Program-made: the position numbers and the translations under genes
Assembly (NCBI RefSeq): GCF_027625935.1
Contig: NZ_CP115300.1
Span: 2,728,001 to 2,792,000 of the forward strand
Direction of reading: 5' to 3'
DNA: 64,000 bases
DNA from: Streptomyces camelliae
GTDB taxonomy: Bacteria > Actinomycetota > Actinomycetes > Streptomycetales > Streptomycetaceae
The notes under the pieces: generated by a model
Seen by the model: only the letters and a program-made list of their open reading frames with translations
The model's database searches: none
Told to the model about the DNA's origin: nothing
Part shown: one piece after another, positions 16,188 to 24,142 of the stretch
Layout: every line of letters starts with the position of its first letter
How positions within the stretch are numbered: the stretch's first letter is position 1

Positions 16188-16189
16188 CC

Positions 16190-16798
16190 ATGACCGCCAC
16201 CCCGACGGCGACGCCCCCGACGCGTGCGCAGGCCTTCGAGGCGGAGGCACTGCCGTACCGCTCCGACCTCCTCGCCGCGGCCAGGCGCCTGGTCCGCTCG
16301 CCCGCCGACGCCGAAGACCTCCTGCAGGAGACCTACTTGAAGGCGTTCCGTTCCTTCCACCAGTACCGGCTCGGCACCAACATCCGTGCCTGGCTGTACC
16401 GGATCCTGATCACCACGTTCATCAACGACCACCGCCGCGGCCAGGCCCGGCCGCGCACCGCGGAGCTCTTCGACGAGGACCTGCACGCCCGCCCGGCGCA
16501 GTACCCGGCGTCCTGCCGGCTGGCGTCGGCGGAGGAGCAGTACCTGGCAGAGCTCGCGCATCCCGACATCGGCCGGGCACTGCGGGAGCTCCCCCAGGAG
16601 TACGCGGCGGCGCTGCGCCTGGCGGACATCGAGGGTCTCTCCTACCAGGAGATCGCACAGATCCTCGGGGTCGCCACCGGCACGGTGGGTTCGCGGGTGC
16701 ACCGCGGACGCCGCCGGATGCGGGAGCTGATCCCCCACATGGACCCCCGCCGTACGAACGCCACACCACCCACGCATGCGAAGGAGCCCATGACATGA
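16190..16798 (+). CDS. orphan SigR-like ECF sigma factor
   Basis: A 202-aa group IV sigma factor. Region 2 reads ADAEDLLQETYLKAFRSFHQ then GTNIRAWLYRILITTFINDH, which is the SigR (ECF12) pattern. Region 4 contains YQEIAQILGVATGTVGSRVH then RGRRRMREL. SigR is normally paired with the redox anti-sigma RsrA, but no zinc-binding anti-sigma gene lies next to it here. It may act as a cluster-situated sigma for the downstream genes, by analogy to the antimycin sigma AntA, although that one is from another subgroup. The start overlaps nothing, while its stop overlaps the next start (ATGA), so the oxidase is translationally coupled. Confidence 0.88.
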   Translation: MTATPTATPPTRAQAFEAEALPYRSDLLAAARRLVRSPADAEDLLQETYLKAFRSFHQYRLGTNIRAWLYRILITTFINDHRRGQARPRTAELFDEDLHARPAQYPASCRLASAEEQYLAELAHPDIGRALRELPQEYAAALRLADIEGLSYQEIAQILGVATGTVGSRVHRGRRRMRELIPHMDPRRTNATPPTHAKEPMT

Positions 16799-18504
16799 CC
16801 GGAATCGACAGGCGCAGCCTCCTCGGCCGCGGTGCCGCCGTCGCCGGAGGCGCGGCCGTGACCACCGGCCTGCTCGCCACGAACGCCCGTGCGTCGGCCG
16901 GAAAGTCCGGCGCGGGAACCGGAAAGTCCGGCGCCGGGACCGGAACGGCCGGCGCCGAGATCGGCAGCACGGTGACGCGCGGGGACTCCCGCTATCCCAC
17001 CCTCATGACGGGCAACAACCAGCGGTTCGTGGCCACTCCGGACTACGTGAAGATGATCCGCTCCTCGACCGACGCCGAGCGGGCCCTGGCGAAGGCCGTG
17101 CAGGAGGGGAAGAGAATATCCGTGCGCAGCGGCGGTCACTGCTTCGCCGACTTCACCTCCAACCCGGAGGTCGAGGTGATCCTCGACTTCTCGGAGATGA
17201 CCGAGGTCGGCTACGACCCTCGGATGCGCGCCTTCTTCGTCGAGCCCGGCGCACGGCTGCTCAACGTCTACGAGGCCCTGTTCAAGGGGTGGGGCGTCAC
17301 GGTGCCGGGCGGCATCTGCTACAGCGTCGGGGCCGGCGGACACATCGCCGGCGGCGGGTACGGCCTGCTCTCCCGGGCCCACGGCCTCGTCGTCGACCAT
17401 CTGTACGCCGTCGAGGTGGTGGTCGTCGACGCGGCCGGCCGGACCCGTACGGTCACCGCGACCCGGGAGGCCGACGACCCGAACCGGGACCTGTGGTGGG
17501 CGCACACCGGGGGCGGCGGCGGCAACTTCGGGCTGGTCACCCGGTACTGGTTCCGCTCGCCCGACGCCCATGGCAGCCGGCCGTCGGACCAGCTGGTGAA
17601 GGCGCCGGCGACGGTACTGGTCAGCGCCGTCGACATCCCCTGGGTCGGCCTCGACGAGAAGTCGTTCAAGCGGCTGGTGAAGAACTTCGGTGCCTGGCAC
17701 GAGACGCACAGCGCCCCGGACAGCCCTTACCGGCACCTCAGCAGCCTGTTCAACGTGTCCGCCAAGGCGCACGGCAGCCTGGGGATGTTCACCCAGATCG
17801 ACGCCTCCGTCCCCGGCGCACGCGACATGCTCGACTCCTACATGGCGGCGATCACCAGTGGCACCGGGGTCACGGTGCGGTCACTGGACCGCGGCAACGG
17901 GGAGCTGCCGGCCATGCCGGGACTGCACCGGCCCAGGGAGCTCCCCTGGCTGCAGGCGACCAAGCTGGTCGGCACCGACAACCCGACGATCACCAATCCC
18001 ACCTCGCGCGGCGGACACAAGTCGGCCTACATGCGCCGGAACTTCACCGACGCACAGCTGACGGCGCTGTACACATACATGACGCGCCCCGACTTCACCA
18101 ATCCCGACACCATGCTGGTGCTGTTCTCGTTCGGCGGCCAGGTCAACGCCGTGCCGGAGGACGCCACCGCCAACGCCCAGCGGGCCTCCGTCTTCAAGAT
18201 GTGCTTCCAGACCTTCTGGAGCGACCCGGCCGAGGACGAGTTCTATCTGGGGTGGCTCCGGGGCCTCTACGGGGAATTCTTCGCGGCCAGCAACGGCGTA
18301 CCGGAAATCAATGACGCAACGGACGGCTGCTACATCAACTATCCGGACCGCGACATGACCGATCCGCGCTACAACCGTTCCGGAACCCCGTGGACCACGC
18401 TGTACTACAAGGGGAACTATCCGCGGTTGCAGCAGGTGAAGCGCCGTTACGACCCCAGCAATGTGTTCCGGCACTCCATGTCCATTACTCCTGCCCGGAG
18501 TTGA
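16795..18504 (+). CDS. Tat-exported bicovalent FAD oxidase, berberine-bridge/AknOx type
   Basis: A 569-aa flavoprotein. The N-terminal Tat signal has RRSLLGRG at residues 6-13 and an Ala-rich core to about 36. The PCMH FAD domain carries RSGGHCF with His115 and GGICYSVGAGGHIAGGGYG with Cys175, the two residues that bind FAD in bicovalent enzymes such as AknOx and Dbv29. The C-terminal BBE domain (YINYPD, LYYKGNYPRLQQVKRRYDP) is complete. Relatives oxidise sugar hydroxyls of natural products or carbohydrates with O2, so a late sugar oxidation outside the cell is the best guess. It overlaps the sigma gene by 4 bases, with AAGGAG upstream. A strong terminator follows at 18531. Confidence 0.9.
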   Translation: MTGIDRRSLLGRGAAVAGGAAVTTGLLATNARASAGKSGAGTGKSGAGTGTAGAEIGSTVTRGDSRYPTLMTGNNQRFVATPDYVKMIRSSTDAERALAKAVQEGKRISVRSGGHCFADFTSNPEVEVILDFSEMTEVGYDPRMRAFFVEPGARLLNVYEALFKGWGVTVPGGICYSVGAGGHIAGGGYGLLSRAHGLVVDHLYAVEVVVVDAAGRTRTVTATREADDPNRDLWWAHTGGGGGNFGLVTRYWFRSPDAHGSRPSDQLVKAPATVLVSAVDIPWVGLDEKSFKRLVKNFGAWHETHSAPDSPYRHLSSLFNVSAKAHGSLGMFTQIDASVPGARDMLDSYMAAITSGTGVTVRSLDRGNGELPAMPGLHRPRELPWLQATKLVGTDNPTITNPTSRGGHKSAYMRRNFTDAQLTALYTYMTRPDFTNPDTMLVLFSFGGQVNAVPEDATANAQRASVFKMCFQTFWSDPAEDEFYLGWLRGLYGEFFAASNGVPEINDATDGCYINYPDRDMTDPRYNRSGTPWTTLYYKGNYPRLQQVKRRYDPSNVFRHSMSITPARS

Positions 18505-18530
18505 TTCCACACCCGACCGATCCGACCCGG

Positions 18531-18565
18531 CCGGCCCTGCTCTGCGGAGCGGGGCCGGTTTTTTT
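18531..18565 (+). terminator. Rho-independent terminator after the FAD oxidase gene
   Basis: CCGGCCC-GCTC pairs with GAGC-GGGCCGG around a short loop (18531-18558), followed by seven T residues. This is one of the few stems in the window with a true T-tract, and it closes the first plus-strand operon. Confidence 0.9.
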
Positions 18566-18699
18566 GCGCGCTCGCGTACAACTGGGAAATTGCTCGCGTT
18601 GACCCCGTGACGCCGAAATGCGACTCTCTTTTCCGTCAGCACATCGCCTCCCGGAAAAGGGAATTGACGGCGACTATGAATTGGACGGGGAGAAAGAAA

Positions 18700-19914
18700 A
18701 TGCGAACTGTTTCCGTGGTCATAGGGACGAGGCCGGAGGCCATCAAGATGGCCCCCGTGATCAAGGCGCTGCAGGCGCATCCGGACCTCGACCCCGTGGT
18801 CATCTCGACCGGGCAGCACCGGCAGATGCTGGACGAGACCCTCGACGCCTTCGGTCTGGCGGCCGACATCGACCTGCAGGTGATGGCTCCGCAGCAGACG
18901 CTGTCCCAGGTGACGGCCCGGATCCTGAACGGCCTGGAGGACCGGCTCCCCGGCCTCGGCGCCGACGCCCTGCTCGTGCACGGCGACACGGCCACCACCC
19001 TCGCCGGCGCCCTCGCCGGCTTCCACCACGGTGTGCCGGTCGTCCACGTCGAGGCCGGCCTGCGCAGCGGCGAACTGTCCTCGCCCTTCCCCGAGGAGGG
19101 CAACCGGCGCCTGGTCGGCCAGGTCTCCGCGCTCCACCTGGCGCCGACCCCGGCCAACCGCACCAACCTGCTGTGCGAGGGCATCCCCGACGAGACGATC
19201 GTCGTCACGGGCAACACCGTCATCGACGCCCTGCGCTGGGCCGGCGACCACGCCACCGAGTACGGCCACCCCGCCCTGCGGGACCTCGACGACGACCCCC
19301 GCCGTGTCGTGCTCGCCTCCGCCCACCGCCGCGACGCCTGGCCGCAACTCGCCGACATCGCCGCCGCGTTCCGCCGGATCGCCGACGAGCCCGGCACCCG
19401 CGTGGTGATCCCGCTGCACCGCAATCCCGCGGTGCGCCGGGCGATCCTGCCCGTCGTCGCGGGACACCCCGACATCACCGTCACCGACCCGCTGCCCTAC
19501 CTGAGCTTCATGAAGCTGCTCAAGCGGGCCGACCTGATCGTCTCCGACAGCAGCGGCGCCCAGGAGGAGGGGCCGGCGCTCGGCAAGCCCACCCTGGTGC
19601 TCAGCGACGTCACCGAGCGCAGCGAAGCCGTCGTGGCCGGCACCGCCAAGCTGGTGGGCAAGACGACCGAGGGCATCGTCGCCGCCACCCTGGACCTGCT
19701 CCGCGACCCGATCGCCTACGACCGTATGGCCAGTGCCGCCAACCCCTACGGGGACGGCCGGGCCGCCCAGCGCACGGTCGACAGCGTCGCCTGCTTCCTC
19801 GGACTCGGCGACCGGCCGGAGCAGTTCGTCCCCGAGACCCCCGTCGACCAGCTCGCCGCCGAGCTGGCCCGCAACGCCGACTACCGGCCGCACGAGCCCC
19901 AGCCGGCCTCCTGA
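18700..19914 (+). CDS. wecB: UDP-N-acetylglucosamine 2-epimerase (non-hydrolysing)
   Basis: A 404-aa GT-B-fold epimerase interconverting UDP-GlcNAc and UDP-ManNAc. It has VVIGTRPEAIKMAPVIKAL at the N-terminus, STGQHRQMLDE near 45, HGDTATT near 96, HVEAGLRSG near 116, HRN in the middle and SDSSGAQEEGPALGKPTLVL near 289, which carry the expected substrate and catalytic residues. The usual SDSGG is SDSSG here, a mild change. Start is ATG 18700 with GGGGAG upstream; upstream in-frame codons lie in non-conserved sequence. It opens a second operon after the 18531 terminator. A cluster copy of WecB suggests a ManNAc-type or UDP-HexNAc building block. Confidence 0.9.
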   Translation: MRTVSVVIGTRPEAIKMAPVIKALQAHPDLDPVVISTGQHRQMLDETLDAFGLAADIDLQVMAPQQTLSQVTARILNGLEDRLPGLGADALLVHGDTATTLAGALAGFHHGVPVVHVEAGLRSGELSSPFPEEGNRRLVGQVSALHLAPTPANRTNLLCEGIPDETIVVTGNTVIDALRWAGDHATEYGHPALRDLDDDPRRVVLASAHRRDAWPQLADIAAAFRRIADEPGTRVVIPLHRNPAVRRAILPVVAGHPDITVTDPLPYLSFMKLLKRADLIVSDSSGAQEEGPALGKPTLVLSDVTERSEAVVAGTAKLVGKTTEGIVAATLDLLRDPIAYDRMASAANPYGDGRAAQRTVDSVACFLGLGDRPEQFVPETPVDQLAAELARNADYRPHEPQPAS

Positions 19915-19936
19915 GCACCGAGGACGAGGACTCCCG

Positions 19937-20644
19937 ATGAGCCAGAACACCGTCCGTCCCCTGGACCTCGGCACCCCGCACATGCCGGTCCTGCTGGTCG
20001 AGAACGTCGACCACTACCGGGTGACTGGGCCCGCCGTCGTCATCAACCCCCACCCCGAGCCCATCCACCTCGACGTCGCACCGCCGGTCACGATCCCGGC
20101 CCTGTCGTCCACGATCCTCACCGGCACGACGATCGTGAGCGCCCCGTCCGTCATCGTCGTAGCCGCCACGGACGCAACCGCAGCGGACGTGCTCCGCGCA
20201 CCGGGCTGGCACCTCCTGGGCGACCTGCTGCCGGCCTTCCCGAAGGACACCCCGCTGTGGAAGGGCCCCCAGGCGGCGGCGGGTTCGGCCCGGCTGGACG
20301 CGCCCCACCTGCTCGGGGAGCGCTCCGACCGGCGGCCGGAGGAGACCTACGGCATCAAGGTCAACCTCTGGTACGCGCCGGCCGGCACGGACTGCGCCAT
20401 CCACAACGAACACGACTTCATCGAGATCCACACCCAGATCACGGGAGTGGGCCGGATGCAGAAGTTCCACGCCCGCGACCACAGCACCCTCTACCAGGAC
20501 ATCCCGATGGCACCCGGCTACACCACACCGCAGCCGTTCTGCGTCACCGCCCCGGACGGCGGCTACCGCTACCCCTGGCACCAGTACCGCGCGGACACCG
20601 ACTGCGTCTGGCTCGCCGTCGAGTACCACCGCCCCGCCCGCTGA
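19937..20644 (+). CDS. cupin protein resembling the cupin part of aldos-2-ulose dehydratase
   Basis: A 235-aa protein without signal peptide. The C-terminal half shows cupin features: VNLWYAPAGTDCAIHNEHDF then IEIHTQITGVGRMQKF, with His/Glu/His residues suited to a metal site, and YPWHQYRADTDCVWLAVEYH. The order of these blocks (NLW/HVN..., H-N-x-H, EIH, G-x-GRM, YPWH) parallels what I recall of the C-terminal cupin region of fungal aldos-2-ulose dehydratase (AUDH). The N-terminal ~110 residues are beta-rich and unassigned. The gene lies 20 bases before the propeller gene, whose product resembles the other half of AUDH. The pair is therefore proposed to form one split enzyme; the evidence is motif similarity and adjacency. 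Confidence 0.7.
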   Translation: MSQNTVRPLDLGTPHMPVLLVENVDHYRVTGPAVVINPHPEPIHLDVAPPVTIPALSSTILTGTTIVSAPSVIVVAATDATAADVLRAPGWHLLGDLLPAFPKDTPLWKGPQAAAGSARLDAPHLLGERSDRRPEETYGIKVNLWYAPAGTDCAIHNEHDFIEIHTQITGVGRMQKFHARDHSTLYQDIPMAPGYTTPQPFCVTAPDGGYRYPWHQYRADTDCVWLAVEYHRPAR

Positions 20645-20664
20645 CCCACCCGAGAGGACCCGCC

Positions 20665-21927
20665 ATGACCGAGAACCACCTCACCACCCCGATCCCGCCG
20701 GCCTTCACCGCCGAGGTCGTCGCCGAGCAACTGCGCGACGGCTACTGGCTGGAGGCCCCGGACATCGACCAGGACGGCCGGCCGGACCTGTTCGGCTACG
20801 GCCTGCGCCTCGGCGAGATCTACTGGTACCAGAACGACGAGCGGTGGACCCGCCGTCTGGTGGCCGACGGCATCAGGATGCCCGTGGGCGCCGACTTCGC
20901 CGACATCAGCGGCAACGGCCACCCGGACGTCGTCGTCTGCTACGAGCTGTACGGCCCGATCGGCACCATCCACGACCCCGACCCGGCAGGCGGAAAGATC
21001 GACTGGCTGGAGAACCCGGGCAGTCCGGACAAGGACGAGTCCCGCTGGAAGCGGCACTACGTCGGCCGGGCCACCGGTATGCACCGGCTGCGCGTCGGAC
21101 ACTTCACCCGCACCGACCGGCTGCAGATCGTCGGCGTGCCGATCGTCGCCCAGGCGGACGTCCACGCGGTGCTGCCCGTCGTGATCTTCACCCAGCCCGA
21201 CGACGTCCACACCGCCGACGAGTGGCCGATGGAGACCATCGACGACAGCCACTTCCGCATGATCCACGGAGCCGAGAAGAAGGCCGGGCTGATACCGGGC
21301 TCGGACCTCGACTCGCTGCTCTTCGCCTCCGACGAGGGCGTCACCTGGCTGTACTTCGACGAGGCGACGGGTCAGTGGGTGCGCCGGCTCATCGGCACCG
21401 GCGAGGTCACCCAGTTCGAGCAGACCGGGTTCCGCGGCAGCGGGGACGTCAACGCCGGCCGTATCGGTGACGACCCGATGGCGTACGTCGCGGCCATCGA
21501 GCCCTTCCACGGCAACACCGTCGCCGTCTACACCAAGACGGGCACCGACGAGCAGGGCGCACCGGTCTGGGGACGCACCCTGCTGGACGTCTACGGAGAC
21601 CCCAACGAGAGCGGCGAGGGGCCCGGACACCAGATCGTCTGCGCGGACTTCGACGGGGACGGCGAGGAGGAGTTCCTGGTGGCACTGCGCGGCCCGTGGC
21701 CGTGGCAGGGCGTCATGTACTACAAGGCCATCGACCTGGCCGCCGGCGTCTGGGCCAAGTGGCGGGTCGGCGAGGAGTCCGTCGCCCGGATCGCCACCGG
21801 CGACTTCAACGGCGACGGCCGCCTGGACTTCGCGACCATCGCCTACTCCGTGCAGAACTACTACGTGGCCAAGGACGCCAAGATCATGCTCTACCGGAAC
21901 CGGATGCCGCGCGGCGACGCCGAGTAG
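20665..21927 (+). CDS. FG-GAP/VCBS beta-propeller protein resembling the aldos-2-ulose dehydratase propeller
   Basis: A 420-aa cytoplasmic protein made of FG-GAP/VCBS-type blades with calcium-loop-like motifs (DIDQDGRPDLFGYG near residue 34, DFDGDGEEEFLVAL near 330, DFNGDGRLDFATIAYS near 374). No signal peptide or membrane segment is present, unlike most integrin-like propellers. Blocks such as GKIDWLENPG, GMHRLRVGHFTRTDRLQIVG, EPFHGNTVAVYTK and GHQIVCADFDGDG correspond to motifs I recall from the seven-bladed N-terminal domain of fungal AUDH, which dehydrates and isomerises glucosone and 1,5-anhydrofructose. Length fits that single domain, with the cupins missing and encoded by the gene just upstream. 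GAGAGGA precedes ATG 20665. Confidence 0.75.
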   Translation: MTENHLTTPIPPAFTAEVVAEQLRDGYWLEAPDIDQDGRPDLFGYGLRLGEIYWYQNDERWTRRLVADGIRMPVGADFADISGNGHPDVVVCYELYGPIGTIHDPDPAGGKIDWLENPGSPDKDESRWKRHYVGRATGMHRLRVGHFTRTDRLQIVGVPIVAQADVHAVLPVVIFTQPDDVHTADEWPMETIDDSHFRMIHGAEKKAGLIPGSDLDSLLFASDEGVTWLYFDEATGQWVRRLIGTGEVTQFEQTGFRGSGDVNAGRIGDDPMAYVAAIEPFHGNTVAVYTKTGTDEQGAPVWGRTLLDVYGDPNESGEGPGHQIVCADFDGDGEEEFLVALRGPWPWQGVMYYKAIDLAAGVWAKWRVGEESVARIATGDFNGDGRLDFATIAYSVQNYYVAKDAKIMLYRNRMPRGDAE

Positions 21928-21954
21928 GCCGCCTCTCTCCCCCACCCCGCACAC

Positions 21955-21993
21955 GCTGCCCCGGCCCGCCGTCACCGGGCGGGCCGGGGCAGC
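21955..21993. terminator. very strong stem-loop after the propeller gene
   Basis: Perfect 16-bp arms: GCTGCCCCGGCCCGCC (21955-21970) and GGCGGGCCGGGGCAGC (21978-21993) with a 7-base loop and no T-tract. It sits between the propeller and acyltransferase genes and should reduce read-through or protect the upstream mRNA. Confidence 0.8.
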
Positions 21994-22022
21994 GCCGCCC
22001 TCCGAAGCAGAAAGCCGCCGTC

Positions 22023-23279
22023 ATGTCCTCCGCCGTCGTACCGCCGGGGAACTCCCGGCACCAGTCCAGGCCGCCGAAACTGCCGTCGCTCACCGGGCTC
22101 AGGTTCTTCGCCGCGCTCCTGGTGTTCTTCTTCCACTCCTCGCTCTCCAACAGCCCCATCCCGCCGAACAAGCCGATCAACCCCTTCGCGGACAGCACAC
22201 TGGCCCACCTGTACGAGAAGACCTTCGTCTCCACCGGCTACATGGGTGTGTCGTTCTTCTTCGTCCTCTCCGGTTTCGTCCTCGCCTGGTCCTCCCGGCC
22301 CGGTGAACGCATCACCGCCTTCTGGCGCCGCCGCATCACCAAGATCTTCCCCAACCACCTCGTCGTCGCCGCCGCGGTCGTGGTGCTGTTCGCCGGAGCC
22401 GCCATCACCGGCGTCTCCCAGTGGCTGCCGAACCTGCTGCTGATCCACACGTTCTTCCCGCAGGCATCGGTCAACCTCAGCCTCAATCCGCCCAGTTGGT
22501 CCCTCGGCAGCGAGCTGCTCTTCTATCTGCTGTTCCCGCTGCTGATCGTCCCGATCCGCAAGCTCCGCGGCGGCGCGCTGTGGGCCTGGGCGGCCGTCAT
22601 GGTCGCCGGGACCGTCGCCGTCCAGCTCGTGTCGACCTACCTCGTCCCCGACACCCCCAAGTCGGCGATCACCCCGATCTCCGACCAGCAGTTCTGGTTC
22701 GGCTACCTCTTCCCGCCCGGCCGGCTCTTCGAGTTCGTGCTCGGCGCGCTCCTCGCCCGGATCGTGCTGACCGGCCGCTGGCCCCGGCAGCTGGGCATCG
22801 CCGTCTCGCTGCTGCTGGTCGCCGCCGGCTACGGCGCCACCTACCTGGTGCCCTTCCAGTACACCTTCGTCACGGCCACGATCGTGCCGATCGGCATGCT
22901 GATCGCGGCGGTCGCCGACACCGACGCCCGCTCCCGCAGCACCTGGCTGAGCAGCCGCCCGATGGTCTGGCTCGGCGAAGTCTCCTTCGGCTTCTACCTC
23001 GTCCAGGGCGTCACCATCTTCTACCTGCGGACCCTGCTGGGCGGCGAGGCCTTCAGCACCCCGGTCGCCCTGCTCGTCATCGCGCTGTTCTTCGCGGCCT
23101 CCCTGCTCGCCGGATGGCTGCTGTACCGCTTCGTGGAGATGCCCGCCATGCGCCGCTTCGCCCGCAGCCGGCGCTCCGCCCCCGCCACCGCGCCGGTGAT
23201 CGTCCCGGCCCAGCGCGCCATGTCCGCTCCGGCCGCGGAGAAGGCCACCGAGAAGGCCACCGAGAAGGAACTCACCTGA
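22023..23279 (+). CDS. membrane-bound acyltransferase, OafA/acyltransferase-3 family
   Basis: A 418-aa integral membrane protein with about ten hydrophobic segments. The family signature SLTGLRFFAALLVFFFHSS near residue 27 includes the catalytic-type His, and GVSFFFVLSGFVLAWS near 78 and SWSLGSELLFYLLFP near 162 follow in order. Such enzymes O-acylate sugars or lipids using a cytosolic acyl donor, which fits decoration of a sugar-derived product. The C-terminus is a charged tail with EKATEKATEKELT, a short three-codon-type repeat. The SD before ATG 22023 is weak, so expression may depend on the promoter or read-through past the 21955 hairpin. It is followed 12 bases later by a hydrolase gene. 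Confidence 0.88.
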   Translation: MSSAVVPPGNSRHQSRPPKLPSLTGLRFFAALLVFFFHSSLSNSPIPPNKPINPFADSTLAHLYEKTFVSTGYMGVSFFFVLSGFVLAWSSRPGERITAFWRRRITKIFPNHLVVAAAVVVLFAGAAITGVSQWLPNLLLIHTFFPQASVNLSLNPPSWSLGSELLFYLLFPLLIVPIRKLRGGALWAWAAVMVAGTVAVQLVSTYLVPDTPKSAITPISDQQFWFGYLFPPGRLFEFVLGALLARIVLTGRWPRQLGIAVSLLLVAAGYGATYLVPFQYTFVTATIVPIGMLIAAVADTDARSRSTWLSSRPMVWLGEVSFGFYLVQGVTIFYLRTLLGGEAFSTPVALLVIALFFAASLLAGWLLYRFVEMPAMRRFARSRRSAPATAPVIVPAQRAMSAPAAEKATEKATEKELT

Positions 23280-23291
23280 GAGGAGGGCACC

Positions 23292-24074
23292 GTGCCCGCC
23301 GTCACCACCGCCGAGGGAACCGAGGTCGACTACCGGATCTCCGGCTCGGGACCCGGACTGCTGCTCGTCCACGGCTCCACCAGCGACTCCGCGTCCAACT
23401 TCGTCCTGCTGGAGCCCCATCTGGCCCGGCACCGCACCCTGATCCTCCCCGACTACGCCGGCAGCGGGCGCACTCCGCTCCCGGCCGGGGGCCGCCTCAC
23501 CGTCGACACCCTCGCCGGTCAGATGGCCGCCGTGCTGGAGCAGCGGTCCGAGGGGCCGGTGGACGTCGCCGGGGCCTCCCTCGGAGCCGTCGTCGCGGCG
23601 GCGCTCGCCGCGGACCACCCCCACCTGGTCCGGCGCCTGGTCCTGATCGTCGGCTGGGCCCGCAACGACGACCCGCGCCAGTCGCTGGCCCTGGGCCTGT
23701 GGCGCCACCTCGCCGAGACCGACGAGTGGGCCTACCAGCGGTACATCACGCTGCTGGCGCACTCCCCCGGCTACCTGGCGGCCCTCGGCGACGAGCGACT
23801 GCACGCCCTCGCCGCCGCGCCCGTGGTCACCGACGGCGTCCGCCGCCAGCTCGACCTGGACCTCGTGGCCGACATCCGCGACCGCCTCCCGCGCATCCTC
23901 GCCCCGACCCTCGTCGTCGGCGCGAGCCGGGACCAGGTCGTCCCGGTCGCCCACGCCCGGGAACTGCACGCCGGCATCGCCGGATCCCGCTACGCCGAAC
24001 TCGACAGCGGGCACAACGTCCTGCTGGAGAAGCCGCGGCAACTGGCCGAGCTGATCAGCGACTTCCTGGACTGA
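23292..24074 (+). CDS. alpha/beta-hydrolase
   Basis: A 260-aa alpha/beta-hydrolase with the oxyanion HGSTSDS near residue 28, nucleophile elbow GASLGAV near 96, acid in GASRDQVVP near 213 and catalytic His in DSGHNVLLEKP near 241, so the triad looks complete. The GxSxG reads AGASLG, as in many esterases and in lactonases or haloperoxidase-like hydrolases. Start is GTG 23292 with GAGGAGGG. It is the last gene of the plus-strand run and ends before a bidirectional terminator. Substrate is unknown; trimming of an acyl or lactone group is possible given the acyltransferase upstream. Confidence 0.87.
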   Translation: MPAVTTAEGTEVDYRISGSGPGLLLVHGSTSDSASNFVLLEPHLARHRTLILPDYAGSGRTPLPAGGRLTVDTLAGQMAAVLEQRSEGPVDVAGASLGAVVAAALAADHPHLVRRLVLIVGWARNDDPRQSLALGLWRHLAETDEWAYQRYITLLAHSPGYLAALGDERLHALAAAPVVTDGVRRQLDLDLVADIRDRLPRILAPTLVVGASRDQVVPVAHARELHAGIAGSRYAELDSGHNVLLEKPRQLAELISDFLD

Positions 24075-24081
24075 CACCGGT

Positions 24082-24132
24082 CGTACGCGAAGGGGCCCCG
24101 TCCTCCGGGAGGGCGGGGCCCCTTCGCGTACG
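24082..24132. terminator. bidirectional terminator between convergent operons
   Basis: An 18-bp arm starting CGTACGCGAAGGGGCCCC pairs with its complement ending at 24132, with a GC-rich inner loop. It separates the plus-strand run ending at 24074 from the minus-strand run ending at 24143. Confidence 0.88.
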
Positions 24133-24142
24133 GTCTGCGCGC

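Noticed and set aside
20665..21927. Secreted integrin-like adhesin based on FG-GAP repeats
   Set aside because: There is no signal peptide or anchor, and the gene is in an enzyme operon beside a matching cupin.
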